A stretch of DNA of 35,145 bases, taken from positions 1 to 35,145 of the forward strand of contig JAEUQO010000039.1 in the NCBI GenBank assembly GCA_016789605.1. Reading direction: 5' to 3'. This document shows, piece after piece, positions 1-11,100 of this stretch. The notes beneath the pieces were generated by a model. That model saw only the letters and a list, made by a program, of their open reading frames with translations, was not told where the DNA came from and searched no databases. Made by a program: the position numbers and the translations under genes. This stretch comes from Acidobacteriota bacterium. Lineage in GTDB: Bacteria; Acidobacteriota; Blastocatellia; RBC074. The first letter of the stretch is position 1. Every line of letters begins with the position of its first letter.

Positions 1-1354
<1,354 letters not shown>

Positions 1355-1635
1355 CACGAACCTCTCTTGATTTTAAATAGCGAACTCTAAAAGGGTTAGA
1401 TCTGTGAGGTGGAAGCTTTTTCAGGGGGCTGCTTGTCCATTCCACGTTCAGGCTGTCGGTCACCATCCGCAACTGGGATACCCGGCATCAACACGCGCGC
1501 TCTGATGTCCAAAGGGGAGTTCTGGTTGGCTAAAGCCAATGTATTTAATGAATAGTGAAAAGATAGTCAGTCTGAGTTGCGGTTGTCCGTTTTGTTTCAC
1601 CTCGTGCAAAATCTCTGCTGATGAGGGACTGATTC
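1355..1635. other. Divergent intergenic region between surface protein and regulator
   Basis: These 281 bases separate two divergent genes and must hold both promoters. No convincing sigma-70 boxes could be assigned. A short inverted repeat, TTGGC at 1526-1530 and GCCAA at 1535-1539 around TAAA, could be a binding site, but it is too short to be sure. No coding sequence or riboswitch was recognised. Confidence 0.4.
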
Positions 1636-3537
1636 ATGTTGGAACAGAAACAGAAAGTCTATTTGTTAGGCGAATTCGTGCTTGATGTCGCACAGCGCAG
1701 CCTGAGTTTGCAAGGAGCGCGAGTCCATCTTTCACATTTGCCCTTTCAGGTTTTGCTTCATTTGTTGGAGCACCGCGACCGCGTGGTCACGCGCGACGAA
1801 TTGTTGGATTTGTTTTGGGAGGGGCGCGATGTGTATCAGGACGCATTGCGCAAAAGTGTGAGCGCGATTCGCAAGGCATTGGGCGACCGCAAAGACAATC
1901 CGCGCTTTATTGAAACGCGTTGGACGGAAGGATACCGTTATATCGGGCCGCTGGCTGAAAAGAGCAGCGATGAATTGATCAAGGAAGAGAGCACGCCGTT
2001 ATCTCTGTCGGCAGTGAGCCCGGCGGATTTCACCTCCAGCATTACACCGGCACAGATTTCATCACTCAAGCGTTACCGTTTAGCCATTCCTCGTCGGTTT
2101 TCGTGGGTCTTCGTCGGGCTATTTAGTGTGCTGTTGTTATTGGTTTTCGGGGCAGCCTTTTATCACAATCGTCGCCCAGATTTGCGCCCGGCGCATCCGA
2201 GAGCGCGTTCGCTGGCCATCTTGCCCTTGAAAAATCTGACTGGCGACGCCAGCCAAGATTATTTCAGTGATGGCGTCACCGAAAGCTTGATCAACGAAAT
2301 AGCAAAGGTACGCGAGTTGAAAGTCATCGCGCGAAATTCTGCATTTGCTTTCAAAGGGAAAGAAGTTGATGTGCGCGAAATCGGGCGGCGGCTGGGGGTA
2401 GCCAATGTGCTCGAGGGCAATTTACGTCGAGATGCAGATTCCGTACGCGTCACGGTGCGATTGGTTAGCACGGAAGATGGGCGCGTCATCTGGACAGGGG
2501 ACATTACTCGTTCTTTGGATGAGATCACCAGTATTCAGGATGATATTGGCTGCGGCGTGGCTGAAAGTCTGCAAGCCGTTCTGTGCCGTGAACCGAATTA
2601 TAAGCGCGGGACTAACAACCTGGTTGCTTATGATGCGTATCTGAAAGGGCGCGACCGGCGTGTGAAAGGGGATGCAAAAGCAGCCGCAGAGTTTTTTCAG
2701 CAAGCTATTAATGCTGATCCGAATTATGCGTTGGGTTGGGCGGGCTTGGCTGAAGCCTACACGGTGATGGAGGTCAATTCGCTCGTGCCGCCGCGTTCGG
2801 TCGCGCCAAAAGCCAAAGAGTGCGCCTTCAAAGCCATCGCACTCGATGGCTCGTTGGCCGCGCCTTATGCGGCGTTGGGGTTGCTCACGGCCTTCAGCGA
2901 CCGCCAATGGACAGAGGGTAACCGCTATCTGCAACAAGCGCTCGCCAATCATCCCAACTATGCCATCGCCCATTCCTGGTATGGCAACACCTTGATGGTG
3001 CAGGGAAAATTCGCCGAAGCCGAAGCCGCGTATTTGCGTGCGAACGAGCTCGACCCCTTGAATCCAGGCTTTCACAACAGTCTGGCAGAAACTTATTATT
3101 ACTGGCGCAAACCCGATCTTTGTCTGGCACAGGCCGCCAAAGCTTTGGAACTGCAACCCGGCAACGACTGGGGCCAATTCAATCAAGTGAAATGCTTGGC
3201 GCTAACAGGCCGCTACGAAGATGCTTTGCAGGTTCCACTTGCTCGTGAATTTCAAAACCTGACGCGGTGTAACGTCCTGGCTCTGGCGGGCCGCCAAGCC
3301 GAGGCGCGCAAGTTGCTCCCGCTCGTAACCAAAGATTGGGGGCACACCTCGCCTTATGTAGTAGCCGCATCGTATGTGTTGCTTGGAGAGAAAGACACAG
3401 CCTTTGCCTGGCTACAAAAAGCCGCCGACCAACAACAAGCTGATTTGGTTTCGCTGAAGGTTGAGCCGTCCTTTGACGGTTTGCGCGCCGATCCGCGCTA
3501 TGCGGAATTGCTGCGGCGCGTGGGCTTGGCACCATAG
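1636..3537 (+). CDS. CadC-like winged-helix transmembrane regulator with TolB-like and TPR domains
   Basis: This 633-residue protein has a one-component, membrane-anchored regulator layout. Residues about 5-105 form an OmpR/PhoB-type winged helix (FQVLLHLLEHRDRVVTRDEL, then SVSAIRKALGD and a TEGYRYIG wing), which binds DNA in the cytoplasm. A single membrane segment lies at about 152-175 (WVFVGLFSVLLLLVFGAAFY). Residues about 190-320 resemble the TolB/FlgO-like domain often found in such proteins (SLAILPLKNLTGDASQDYFS, LEGNLRRDADSVRVTVRLV). The rest is TPR-like helical repeats (AEFFQQAINADPNYALGWAG, AEAAYLRANELDPLNPGFH), expected outside the membrane. ATG 1636 follows GAGGG at 1623-1627. It is divergent from the Thr-Pro surface gene, so control of that gene is plausible but inferred. 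The family is well known in Acidobacteria; ligand and targets are unknown. Confidence 0.9.
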   Translation: MLEQKQKVYLLGEFVLDVAQRSLSLQGARVHLSHLPFQVLLHLLEHRDRVVTRDELLDLFWEGRDVYQDALRKSVSAIRKALGDRKDNPRFIETRWTEGYRYIGPLAEKSSDELIKEESTPLSLSAVSPADFTSSITPAQISSLKRYRLAIPRRFSWVFVGLFSVLLLLVFGAAFYHNRRPDLRPAHPRARSLAILPLKNLTGDASQDYFSDGVTESLINEIAKVRELKVIARNSAFAFKGKEVDVREIGRRLGVANVLEGNLRRDADSVRVTVRLVSTEDGRVIWTGDITRSLDEITSIQDDIGCGVAESLQAVLCREPNYKRGTNNLVAYDAYLKGRDRRVKGDAKAAAEFFQQAINADPNYALGWAGLAEAYTVMEVNSLVPPRSVAPKAKECAFKAIALDGSLAAPYAALGLLTAFSDRQWTEGNRYLQQALANHPNYAIAHSWYGNTLMVQGKFAEAEAAYLRANELDPLNPGFHNSLAETYYYWRKPDLCLAQAAKALELQPGNDWGQFNQVKCLALTGRYEDALQVPLAREFQNLTRCNVLALAGRQAEARKLLPLVTKDWGHTSPYVVAASYVLLGEKDTAFAWLQKAADQQQADLVSLKVEPSFDGLRADPRYAELLRRVGLAP

Positions 3538-3555
3538 CCGTTGACGATTGCCGTT

Positions 3556-6500
3556 TCACAGTCCTGCCAAACCGCCTCCTAGTTTGGTCGAATTGGCATT
3601 GATCGTATCTCGTAATTTGTTGTATTCGTCGCCTAATTTCTTCAACGTGTCATTCACCGGCCTCTCAAATGGAGAGGTAGGGTCTGTCATTTTCCTGACG
3701 ATTTCCGCAGCTTTCAGCAATTCGTCAATCGCCTTTCTGATCTCCTCATCGCACTTCCCTTTCAGTTGTTTCACCAGGTCTTTGATGCGGTCGGCAATCC
3801 AATTCAGCAGTGCGGTGATGACGTCATTTTTTGAAGGTTTGAGCAGACCGGTCGGATCAATCTGGTTGAGAGGATCGCTGCCCGCATATTCATACAGGTT
3901 CATTGCTCCACCGCCGAAAAGTATCGGGTCTTTCGCTGTCCATCGTCCTGCCTCAGCATCGTAATCGCGCGCGCCGAAGCGCGTCAGATTAGTCTGCGTG
4001 TCATACAGTCCGCCTGCAAAACCAAACGGTTGAAAGCCCGGATTGCTGTCAAACGTCACGGCGCCGAATTCGTCGTAATCCAGCCGTTGCGCAATCGTTC
4101 CCGTTGCCACATCCACTACCAACCGTATGCTGCCGACTTGATCGGTCAGCAAGCGATAAGTCACACCGCCTTTGATCATGTATTCAGGCGCATTGACGCG
4201 GCTGCCGTAAACGAATCGGCTGACCACGTTGTTCGCGCCATCGAGTTCTGCCACCGGTTTGAGCTGATCCTGATAAAGCCAGCCTTGCGTCAGCACGCCG
4301 TTGACGCGCTTGCCGATGCGCCGGTTCTGCCCGTCAATTTCGTAAGCGATCTGCGTCCCGCCGGGCAATGTCACCGTGCGCAGATTGCCCAACACATCGT
4401 AGCCGTATTGCGTGACGTTCGCGCCGACCGTCTTGCTCAATAATTCGCCGTTCGCGGTGTAGGTGTATGTCGCCGCGCCATACGCCATCATTCGATCTTG
4501 GTTGTCATACGTGCCGTTGGTGATGACGCCGCTGCGATTGAGGCTCGCGCGGTTGTTGTTGCTGTCGTAACTGTACGTGTCAAACAACACGCCATTGCGG
4601 GTGACAGTTTGCAAACGTCCAGCCAGGTCATAGCCGTAATCATTCGTTGTCGTAACACCGCCAACGGTTTCGATTTTCTGCGTGATGCGGCCCAGCTTGT
4701 CGTAGGTGAATTGCAGGTCATACAGCGTCGTCGCATTGAACTTGGCGTTGTAGCCAGTCAGTTCGGCGAAGCCATTGTAAGCGCGCGTGTCAGTGACGTT
4801 GCTCAAAGTAGTGTTGCTGACCAGACCAGTCTGCGCGTTGCGCGTGAACGTGAGCGCGCCCGCGCCAGTGAGCAAGTCGTCGTTGTCATAAGTGAAATTA
4901 ACCGTGTTCGTGTTGTTGATGCTTTGCGTGGCGACGCGGAAGTTGTTGTTGAAAGTTTGCGCGACGTTCCCCGCCACCGCGCCTGTCCAGGTTTGCGCCT
5001 TCGGCAGGAAACCGTCGTACTGATAGGCCAGCACGCTTCCGCCCGGCGCAGTGACGCTGGTCAACTGCCCCGTCGTCGCGTTGTAGGCGTAAGCATAATT
5101 GCCATTCGGCACGGTCAACGTTTGCAAGCGTCCGGCGCTGTCATACGCAAAGTTGAGTTGCAATGCATCAGGCCGCGTAATGTTCGTCAGGTCGCGGTCA
5201 AGGTTGTAACTATAAGTCGTCGTGACATTGCCGGGCGCGACGTAGGATTGCACGAGGTCAACTGCGTTGTATGTGAACGTATGCGCCGGACGCCCCGGCG
5301 GCGTCAGTGAATTTAGATTGCCCGCCGCGTCATAGCCAAAGCCGATGACGCGAGCGTCAGGCAGGGTCTGTTGTGTCACACGTCCGGCATTGTCGTAACT
5401 GAACCCGGTTACGCGCGCGAGGGCATCGGTGAACGAAGACAAGAAGCCCGCCGCGTTGTAAGCGTACGTGCTGGTGCGCGCCGTCAAGCCCGTGCCAAAG
5501 ACGGTGGTTGCCAAACGTCCGCGCACGTCATAAGTCGCCGCCAACGGATTGAGAGTGGAAACTTGCAGACTAGTCAGACGGCCTTGCGTGTCAATCACGC
5601 GCGTCGTTTGTCTGCCCTGTGGCGTCGCGTCAGTGAAGGTGCGTGTCGCGGCGTTGAAAACTGACGTGTAAGTACGGCTATTGACGACCAACGTATCAGT
5701 TTGCGTAGCCAGACTTAGCGGATCGCTTGGATTGGCGAGCGAGACTGTGCGCCCAAAGGTAGAGCTGTAATGCAACGCGCCAGGCGTCGTGACATTCGTG
5801 CTGATCGTCAGCGGCGCTTGCATTTGCCAGCGCGGGTCGCCGCCCAGTTGCGTATTGGTGATCGTGCCGTCGGGCGCGGTTTGTACGGTACTTCCGTTTT
5901 GCCGCTCCAACAAAACTTCCTGCACACCGCTGGCCGTAGTGAGGGTGCGCTGTTGATCACCCAAGGCAGTTTGTTGCACCTGATAGGTGGTCGCGCGGTT
6001 GAGCGCCGTGTTATGCGTGACCGTGAAATTCAGTCCCGCCGCAGCGCGCGCCAATGTCTGGAAACCAGTAGCCGCATCGTCGTCGCGCGTCAACCGTCCC
6101 TGCGCGTCATAAGTGAACGTGTTCTGGTTGTTGCGCGGGTCTTTTTTCAGTGTCAGCAAACCGCCACTGTTGTAGGTAAATTGATATTGCTCGTTCGCCG
6201 GATTGGTGATTGTGGCGAAGTAGCCATTGGCGTCGAGCGTGAAGGTTGTCAGTTGATTGTACGGACTGAGAATGCCAGTCGGCGCGCCGCTGCCATTGCG
6301 TTGAATCGTCGTGACATTGTTGTCACCGTCAGTGATGGTGGCCAAACGCCCTGCGCCATCGTAAGTGAACGCATACTTTACCGCGCCGGTCAGGGTGTTG
6401 ATGGTTTGCAGATGGCGGCCCGCGCTATTGAATTTATAGAGTTCCGTGCCGTCGCTCGCAGGCACGGCAATGTCGCTATCGTTGAAGCCAGGCAAGGGGG

Positions 6501-7950
6501 CGAAGACTTTGCGGATGCGATGATTATTGGCTTCACCGAGGTAGAGCGCGCCGTCCGTGCCTACCGTTACATCAATCGTTTGGCGAATCTTTGCGGCTTG
6601 TGCCGGGCCGCCATCGCCACTGAAACCAACCGTGCCGGTGCCGATGTAATTTGTGATGATGCCGGTCGCATCAATCCGGCGAATGCGCGCATTGAACCAA
6701 TCGGAAAAATACAATGAACCGTCAGGACCCGACGCAATACCGTGCGGATTGCAAATTTTGGCGTTCGTGGCCGGGCCGCCGTCGCCGGTGTTGCCACACG
6801 TGCCATCGCCCGCGACCACGCGAATCAATCCGTCCGCCGTTACGCGGAAGATTTGATGCAATTCAAAATCGGTGAAGTAAACCGAACCGTCCGCGCGCGC
6901 CGTGATGCCCAGCGGATCGTCGAGACAGGCATTCGCAGCGTTGACAGCTGTCGTGCCCACCACTGTGCAACCGCCTTGTGCAGGCGTGCGTCCATTGCCC
7001 GCAATGGTCGAAATAATGCCGTCGGGGCCAACACGTCGAACACGATGATTGCCTGCATCTGTCAGGTACAGCGCACCATCGAGTGCAACATCCAGGTTGT
7101 AGCGGCAACATAGGGCCGTCACGCTTAGCTCTGCCTGTGTCGCCGGGCCGTTGTCGCCACAACCGCCGGTCGGGTCCTGACAGGTTTGGCCATTGCCTAC
7201 AACGGTTGTGATGACACCGTTGGGCATGACTTTGCGCACGCGCGCCGACTGCGCGTCGAAAATGTAAAAGCTGCCGTCCTGGGCAAACGCAATATCGGTG
7301 GGGAACGCCAATTGCGCATTTATGGCCTGCCCACCATCGCCGCAGGCTTGTGTGGGAATACAGCTTGCGCCTGTACCGACAACCGTTGTGACGACACCAT
7401 TCAATGCGATTTTGCGAATGCGCCGGTTCAGGCTGTCGGCAACATACAGCTCACCGTTGGGAGCCGTCGCCGCGCTGAAGGGGAAAAAGAACGATGCATT
7501 GGTGGCTTGCCCGTTGTCTCCGCTAAAGCTTCCCACGCCATTGCCCGCGACGGTCGTGATGCCCGCATTGATTGTTTGCACACTGCGCCGCTTGCCGTTG
7601 CCTTCGTACAGGACGTGGTCGGTTGGATCGTAAAAGTGATGCACGTCCAGCGACCACCCGCCCAGGGCCAGCATCCGATCATCAAAGACGCCAAGTTCAC
7701 GCACAAATTTTTGCGACAGCGTGATTTCTCCTCGCGCCAGATCGCCAGAAACAGGAATGCCATTGCCGTTGTAACCGAAACGCGGCGTTTGTTGATACAC
7801 GCCGTCGTAGACGTAACCGATGTCAATATTCGTCGTTTGCTTGCCTTGCACCGGACGCCCATATGCATCCAACCCGTCCCAGGTAAAAGTGGTGGTTTGA
7901 TTGGTTTGCGCCGGGAAGCTTTGGGTAAATGTGCGCCCGGCCAAGGCCAC
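3556..7950 (-). CDS. C-terminal part of RHS giant: NHL propeller, YD/RHS repeats and RHS core
   Basis: The ORF opens at GTG 7950 without a ribosome site and inside a beta domain, so this is probably not a true start. The frame continues upstream to the TGA at 8152. Numbering from 7950, residues about 125-480 hold six NHL repeats (GDNGQATNASFFFPFSAATA, ELYVADSLNRRIRK, repeated as GDGGPATNAK and so on), expected to form a six-bladed propeller. Residues about 500-1330 are many YD/RHS repeats (FTYDGAGRLATITDGDNN, YDSAGRLQTLT). The RHS core follows (RFGARDYDAEAGRWTAKDPI, NLYEYAGSDPLNQIDPTGLL, ending near 1370). A 94-residue helical, Lys/Glu-rich tail follows, in the position where polymorphic toxin domains usually sit. 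I do not recognise it. No small immunity-type gene lies beyond it: the next gene ends convergently 18 bases away. Confidence 0.85.
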   Translation of the reverse strand: MALAGRTFTQSFPAQTNQTTTFTWDGLDAYGRPVQGKQTTNIDIGYVYDGVYQQTPRFGYNGNGIPVSGDLARGEITLSQKFVRELGVFDDRMLALGGWSLDVHHFYDPTDHVLYEGNGKRRSVQTINAGITTVAGNGVGSFSGDNGQATNASFFFPFSAATAPNGELYVADSLNRRIRKIALNGVVTTVVGTGASCIPTQACGDGGQAINAQLAFPTDIAFAQDGSFYIFDAQSARVRKVMPNGVITTVVGNGQTCQDPTGGCGDNGPATQAELSVTALCCRYNLDVALDGALYLTDAGNHRVRRVGPDGIISTIAGNGRTPAQGGCTVVGTTAVNAANACLDDPLGITARADGSVYFTDFELHQIFRVTADGLIRVVAGDGTCGNTGDGGPATNAKICNPHGIASGPDGSLYFSDWFNARIRRIDATGIITNYIGTGTVGFSGDGGPAQAAKIRQTIDVTVGTDGALYLGEANNHRIRKVFAPLPGFNDSDIAVPASDGTELYKFNSAGRHLQTINTLTGAVKYAFTYDGAGRLATITDGDNNVTTIQRNGSGAPTGILSPYNQLTTFTLDANGYFATITNPANEQYQFTYNSGGLLTLKKDPRNNQNTFTYDAQGRLTRDDDAATGFQTLARAAAGLNFTVTHNTALNRATTYQVQQTALGDQQRTLTTASGVQEVLLERQNGSTVQTAPDGTITNTQLGGDPRWQMQAPLTISTNVTTPGALHYSSTFGRTVSLANPSDPLSLATQTDTLVVNSRTYTSVFNAATRTFTDATPQGRQTTRVIDTQGRLTSLQVSTLNPLAATYDVRGRLATTVFGTGLTARTSTYAYNAAGFLSSFTDALARVTGFSYDNAGRVTQQTLPDARVIGFGYDAAGNLNSLTPPGRPAHTFTYNAVDLVQSYVAPGNVTTTYSYNLDRDLTNITRPDALQLNFAYDSAGRLQTLTVPNGNYAYAYNATTGQLTSVTAPGGSVLAYQYDGFLPKAQTWTGAVAGNVAQTFNNNFRVATQSINNTNTVNFTYDNDDLLTGAGALTFTRNAQTGLVSNTTLSNVTDTRAYNGFAELTGYNAKFNATTLYDLQFTYDKLGRITQKIETVGGVTTTNDYGYDLAGRLQTVTRNGVLFDTYSYDSNNNRASLNRSGVITNGTYDNQDRMMAYGAATYTYTANGELLSKTVGANVTQYGYDVLGNLRTVTLPGGTQIAYEIDGQNRRIGKRVNGVLTQGWLYQDQLKPVAELDGANNVVSRFVYGSRVNAPEYMIKGGVTYRLLTDQVGSIRLVVDVATGTIAQRLDYDEFGAVTFDSNPGFQPFGFAGGLYDTQTNLTRFGARDYDAEAGRWTAKDPILFGGGAMNLYEYAGSDPLNQIDPTGLLKPSKNDVITALLNWIADRIKDLVKQLKGKCDEEIRKAIDELLKAAEIVRKMTDPTSPFERPVNDTLKKLGDEYNKLRDTINANSTKLGGGLAGL

Positions 7951-8151
7951 AGTCAGGTCAATGCGTTTGAGCGAAGCGGGAACAGTTGCACCGCTCAGGC
8001 TCAGCGTCAGCGATCGTGCTGCTGTGCGACCCGTTTTGCGTTCGCTGCTGTAACGCAGTTGAAAAGGAGTACCAATCAGATTGAGTTCTTCGCCTAGAGT
8101 TTGATTGCCGTATCCGATGACGCAACCTGCGCCTTCACAGTCGTCGTCCAG

Positions 8152-8154
8152 TCA
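8152..8154 (-). other. In-frame TGA between the two halves of the RHS gene
   Basis: On the minus strand the codons read Cys-Asp-Thr-stop-Leu-Asp-Asp-Asp-Cys-Glu-Gly. No start codon with a ribosome binding site follows. No stem-loop suggesting selenocysteine insertion was recognised directly downstream. One base change would restore a sense codon. Confidence 0.9.
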
Positions 8155-11100
8155 GGTATCGCATTGCGGCGGTGGATTACTGGGCGGCTCGGAGTTCGGC
8201 GGCGGGCTAATCGGCCAATTGGAATCCCACGGTGAAAAGTGAATAACCGGCACACGCCACAGGCTTTGATTGATGGCGTAAAGCGTCGCCAACGTTTGCC
8301 GTTCAGCGACATTGATGTCGAGCGCGTCATATTGTGCCTGCGTTGCCGGTTGGCCGCTGCCCGTTACATCCAGGTTCGCCGTGCCGCTGGTAATCGAAAG
8401 GATTTTGACCACTCGCCCACTGGCTGAGGCGATCCATTGTCCCGTTGTGCGGTCATACGCGCCGGAAGGGATATCTACTCCGACAGGGAAATTCAGAAAG
8501 TTTTCGTTGTATTGCGCCACCGGCTGGCTAAACGTTGTCTCAAGCGCGCCAGCCGCGACGGCTTCGTCAATGCTGTATTCCACTGCATATGTGTACGCGC
8601 TGTTCGCGGGCAATGTGCCCGGCATCGTATTGAGACCGTTCGCCCCGACGGTGAATTCCGTCGCGCGTACGTGCAGCTTGTCTAGGCCGGCCATTGCGCC
8701 GCCGGGCAATTTCATCGTCGCCGTCGTTCCTTGCTTGAAGAGCAACGTCGTGCGCCGTGTGCCAGCAGTGTCGGTGCTGAGGCTGCTTTGTGCGATTTGA
8801 ACGGGCGTGCTGGCGAGCAGATCAACCCGCGTTACGTTTGCGTCGTAACCGATGAGAACTGCATCGGGAATGCCGCCGTAATCCTGCCAAGGAACATTAT
8901 TGGTGCGTTGCAACGTCTGATAGCCAAGCTTTTCGTATTGCACCGTCAACACGTTGCCGCCGTTGACCGCCAGGTCGAATTTGCCATCCGCACGGCTAAA
9001 CGTCTGGCCGAATTCAGGATGATTCAACACCGTGATTTTCACCAGCGAAAGCGGCTGGTTATTTTTGTCCAGCACGCGTCCGCGCAGCACTGCGGCGCGC
9101 ACGGGATTGATGACGCCGGGGGCAACGCCTGTTTGAATCGGATTGGCTCCCGTGTAAAGGAAAGACGTGGCTGTGCCGATGGTCGTGGCCACGGTCAGGT
9201 CTAACACTGGTGCGACTGTCGCAGGATTCGGCGGCGGCGGTGTCGGGTCAGCATTGACCGTGACTTGTACATCGTCGTTGACAGTGCCTTGCGTGTCGGT
9301 CGCTGATAACCGCAAGACATACACGCCGTTTGCGCCGATGATGGCGGTGGTCGTTGTCGCGCTGGCATTGCTAAACAACACCGTGCCCGGCCCACTCAAT
9401 TTGCTCCAGCTTGTCGTCACCAGACCGTTGCCGCCGGTGACCGTTCCCAACAGGAATGTTGTGCTGGGCAAGGTCACGACTTGATCGCTGCCAGCATTAA
9501 CCGCCAGCGGGCCGCCGTTGACAGTGATGGTCAATTCATCCTGGGCAGAAAGCAGAGAATCATTGGCAGTCAGCCGTAACACATACACGCCTGATTGGCT
9601 GAAGGTCGCCGTCGTCGCGATCTGGTTGGCGTTGCCAAACGTGACCAGACCGGGGCCGCTAACCTGGCTCCAGGTAACGGTAAGTGTGTTGAGGGGCAAG
9701 CCATCGTCGCTGACGGCGCCCGTCAGCAAAGCTATGTCACTTAGTGCGATGGTTTGATCTGCGCCCGCGTCCGCCGTCGGAGCCAGGTTCGTTGCTGACG
9801 GAGCAAAAAATCCTGAGACATCCACAATTGCTTCGAGCGTTCTTTCGGCGAATACGCGGTATTGTCCTGTGCTGGCGTTCAAGCCAACGACAAAGGCGTT
9901 TGAGAGAATCTGGCCGGGAAAGTAAACCATATTCGCCGCCAACGGTTGGGCCACACCGTCAGGATACAGCGTCAAAAATCCTGCTTGGGCGGTTTGGTTG
10001 ATGACGGTCACATTGCCCAACACGGTTTGTGCGGTTGCCGGAATCGTCAAGCCTTCACAGGTAAGACGTCCAGGGGCGGCAATTGAGGTTCCGGCTGTGA
10101 TTGGTGTGCCCACAGAATCGCAATTTCCCTGGCTGGCGCGTGTGTCGAGAATGCGCAATGGGCGAGGCAGGGGATTGAACAGCAAGCCCGCGCCATTCGC
10201 ATCGTTGGCTTCAGTGCTGTAATACCCGGCGACATCCACCACCATATCAATTGTGCGTTCGCCGAAGATATTGAATTTGCCGTCATTGCTTAGCCCTACG
10301 GTAAAGGCGTTCGACAGAATGTTGCCGGGGAAATACACCAGGTTGGCCGCCAGCGGCGCAGTTACGCCATCGGGGAAAATCGTCAAATAGCCTGTCTGAC
10401 CAGACCCGTTGATGACAGTGGCATTCCCGACAATGGCTTGGGCGGCGGCGGGGATCGTCACCCCTTCACAGGTCGCACGCGCCAGCGTCGTCAGGCTTGT
10501 GCCTGCCGCAATGGGGGCTGCGATGTTGTCGCAATTGCCTTGGCTGGGGCGCGTATCGAGCAGGCGAACCGGTTTTGCCAGCGGGTGATAATAGAGGCCG
10601 CCCGTACCTGGCGGCGCGTAATAGCCGCTGATGTCCACTATGACGTCAATCGTCCGTTCGCCGAAAATGCTGAACTCGCCGTTGCCGCTCAGCCCCACGG
10701 TGAAATTGTTGGCCAGAATGCCGCTCGGCCCATAAATCATATTGGCGGCCAGTGGCAGCGAAACGCCTGTTGGGTACAGAGTCAAAAATCCGGTTTGCGC
10801 AGTTTGGTTGATGACAGTGATGTTGCCGACGACGGCTTGCGCCTGGGTTGGGATGGTGATGCCTTCGCAATTCATACGTGCCAGCGTTGCCAGTGAAGTT
10901 CCAGCGGCAATCGGTGCGTTGACGGAATCGCAATTCCCTTGGCCAGGACGTGTGTCTAACAAACGCACTGGGCGCGGCAATGGATAAAATTGCAGCGCCA
11001 GCGTTCCTGCATCCTGATTTACGGTAAAACTTTGCCCGGCAATCGTCAGCGTTCCCGAGCGCGTTGCCGTCGTCGGGTTAAGTGCGACCGTATATGAAAC

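Noticed and set aside
2422..3186. Long minus-strand ORF inside the regulator gene
   Set aside because: It lies opposite a clear TPR domain and shows no recognisable domain or start site.
5770..8097. Long plus-strand ORFs (5770-6717 and 7186-8097)
   Set aside because: They are Arg/Ala-rich shadows of the NHL/RHS coding frame.
8152..8154. TGA read as selenocysteine
   Set aside because: No recognisable insertion element follows, the RHS family has no known selenoprotein at this site, and no selenocysteine genes are in view.
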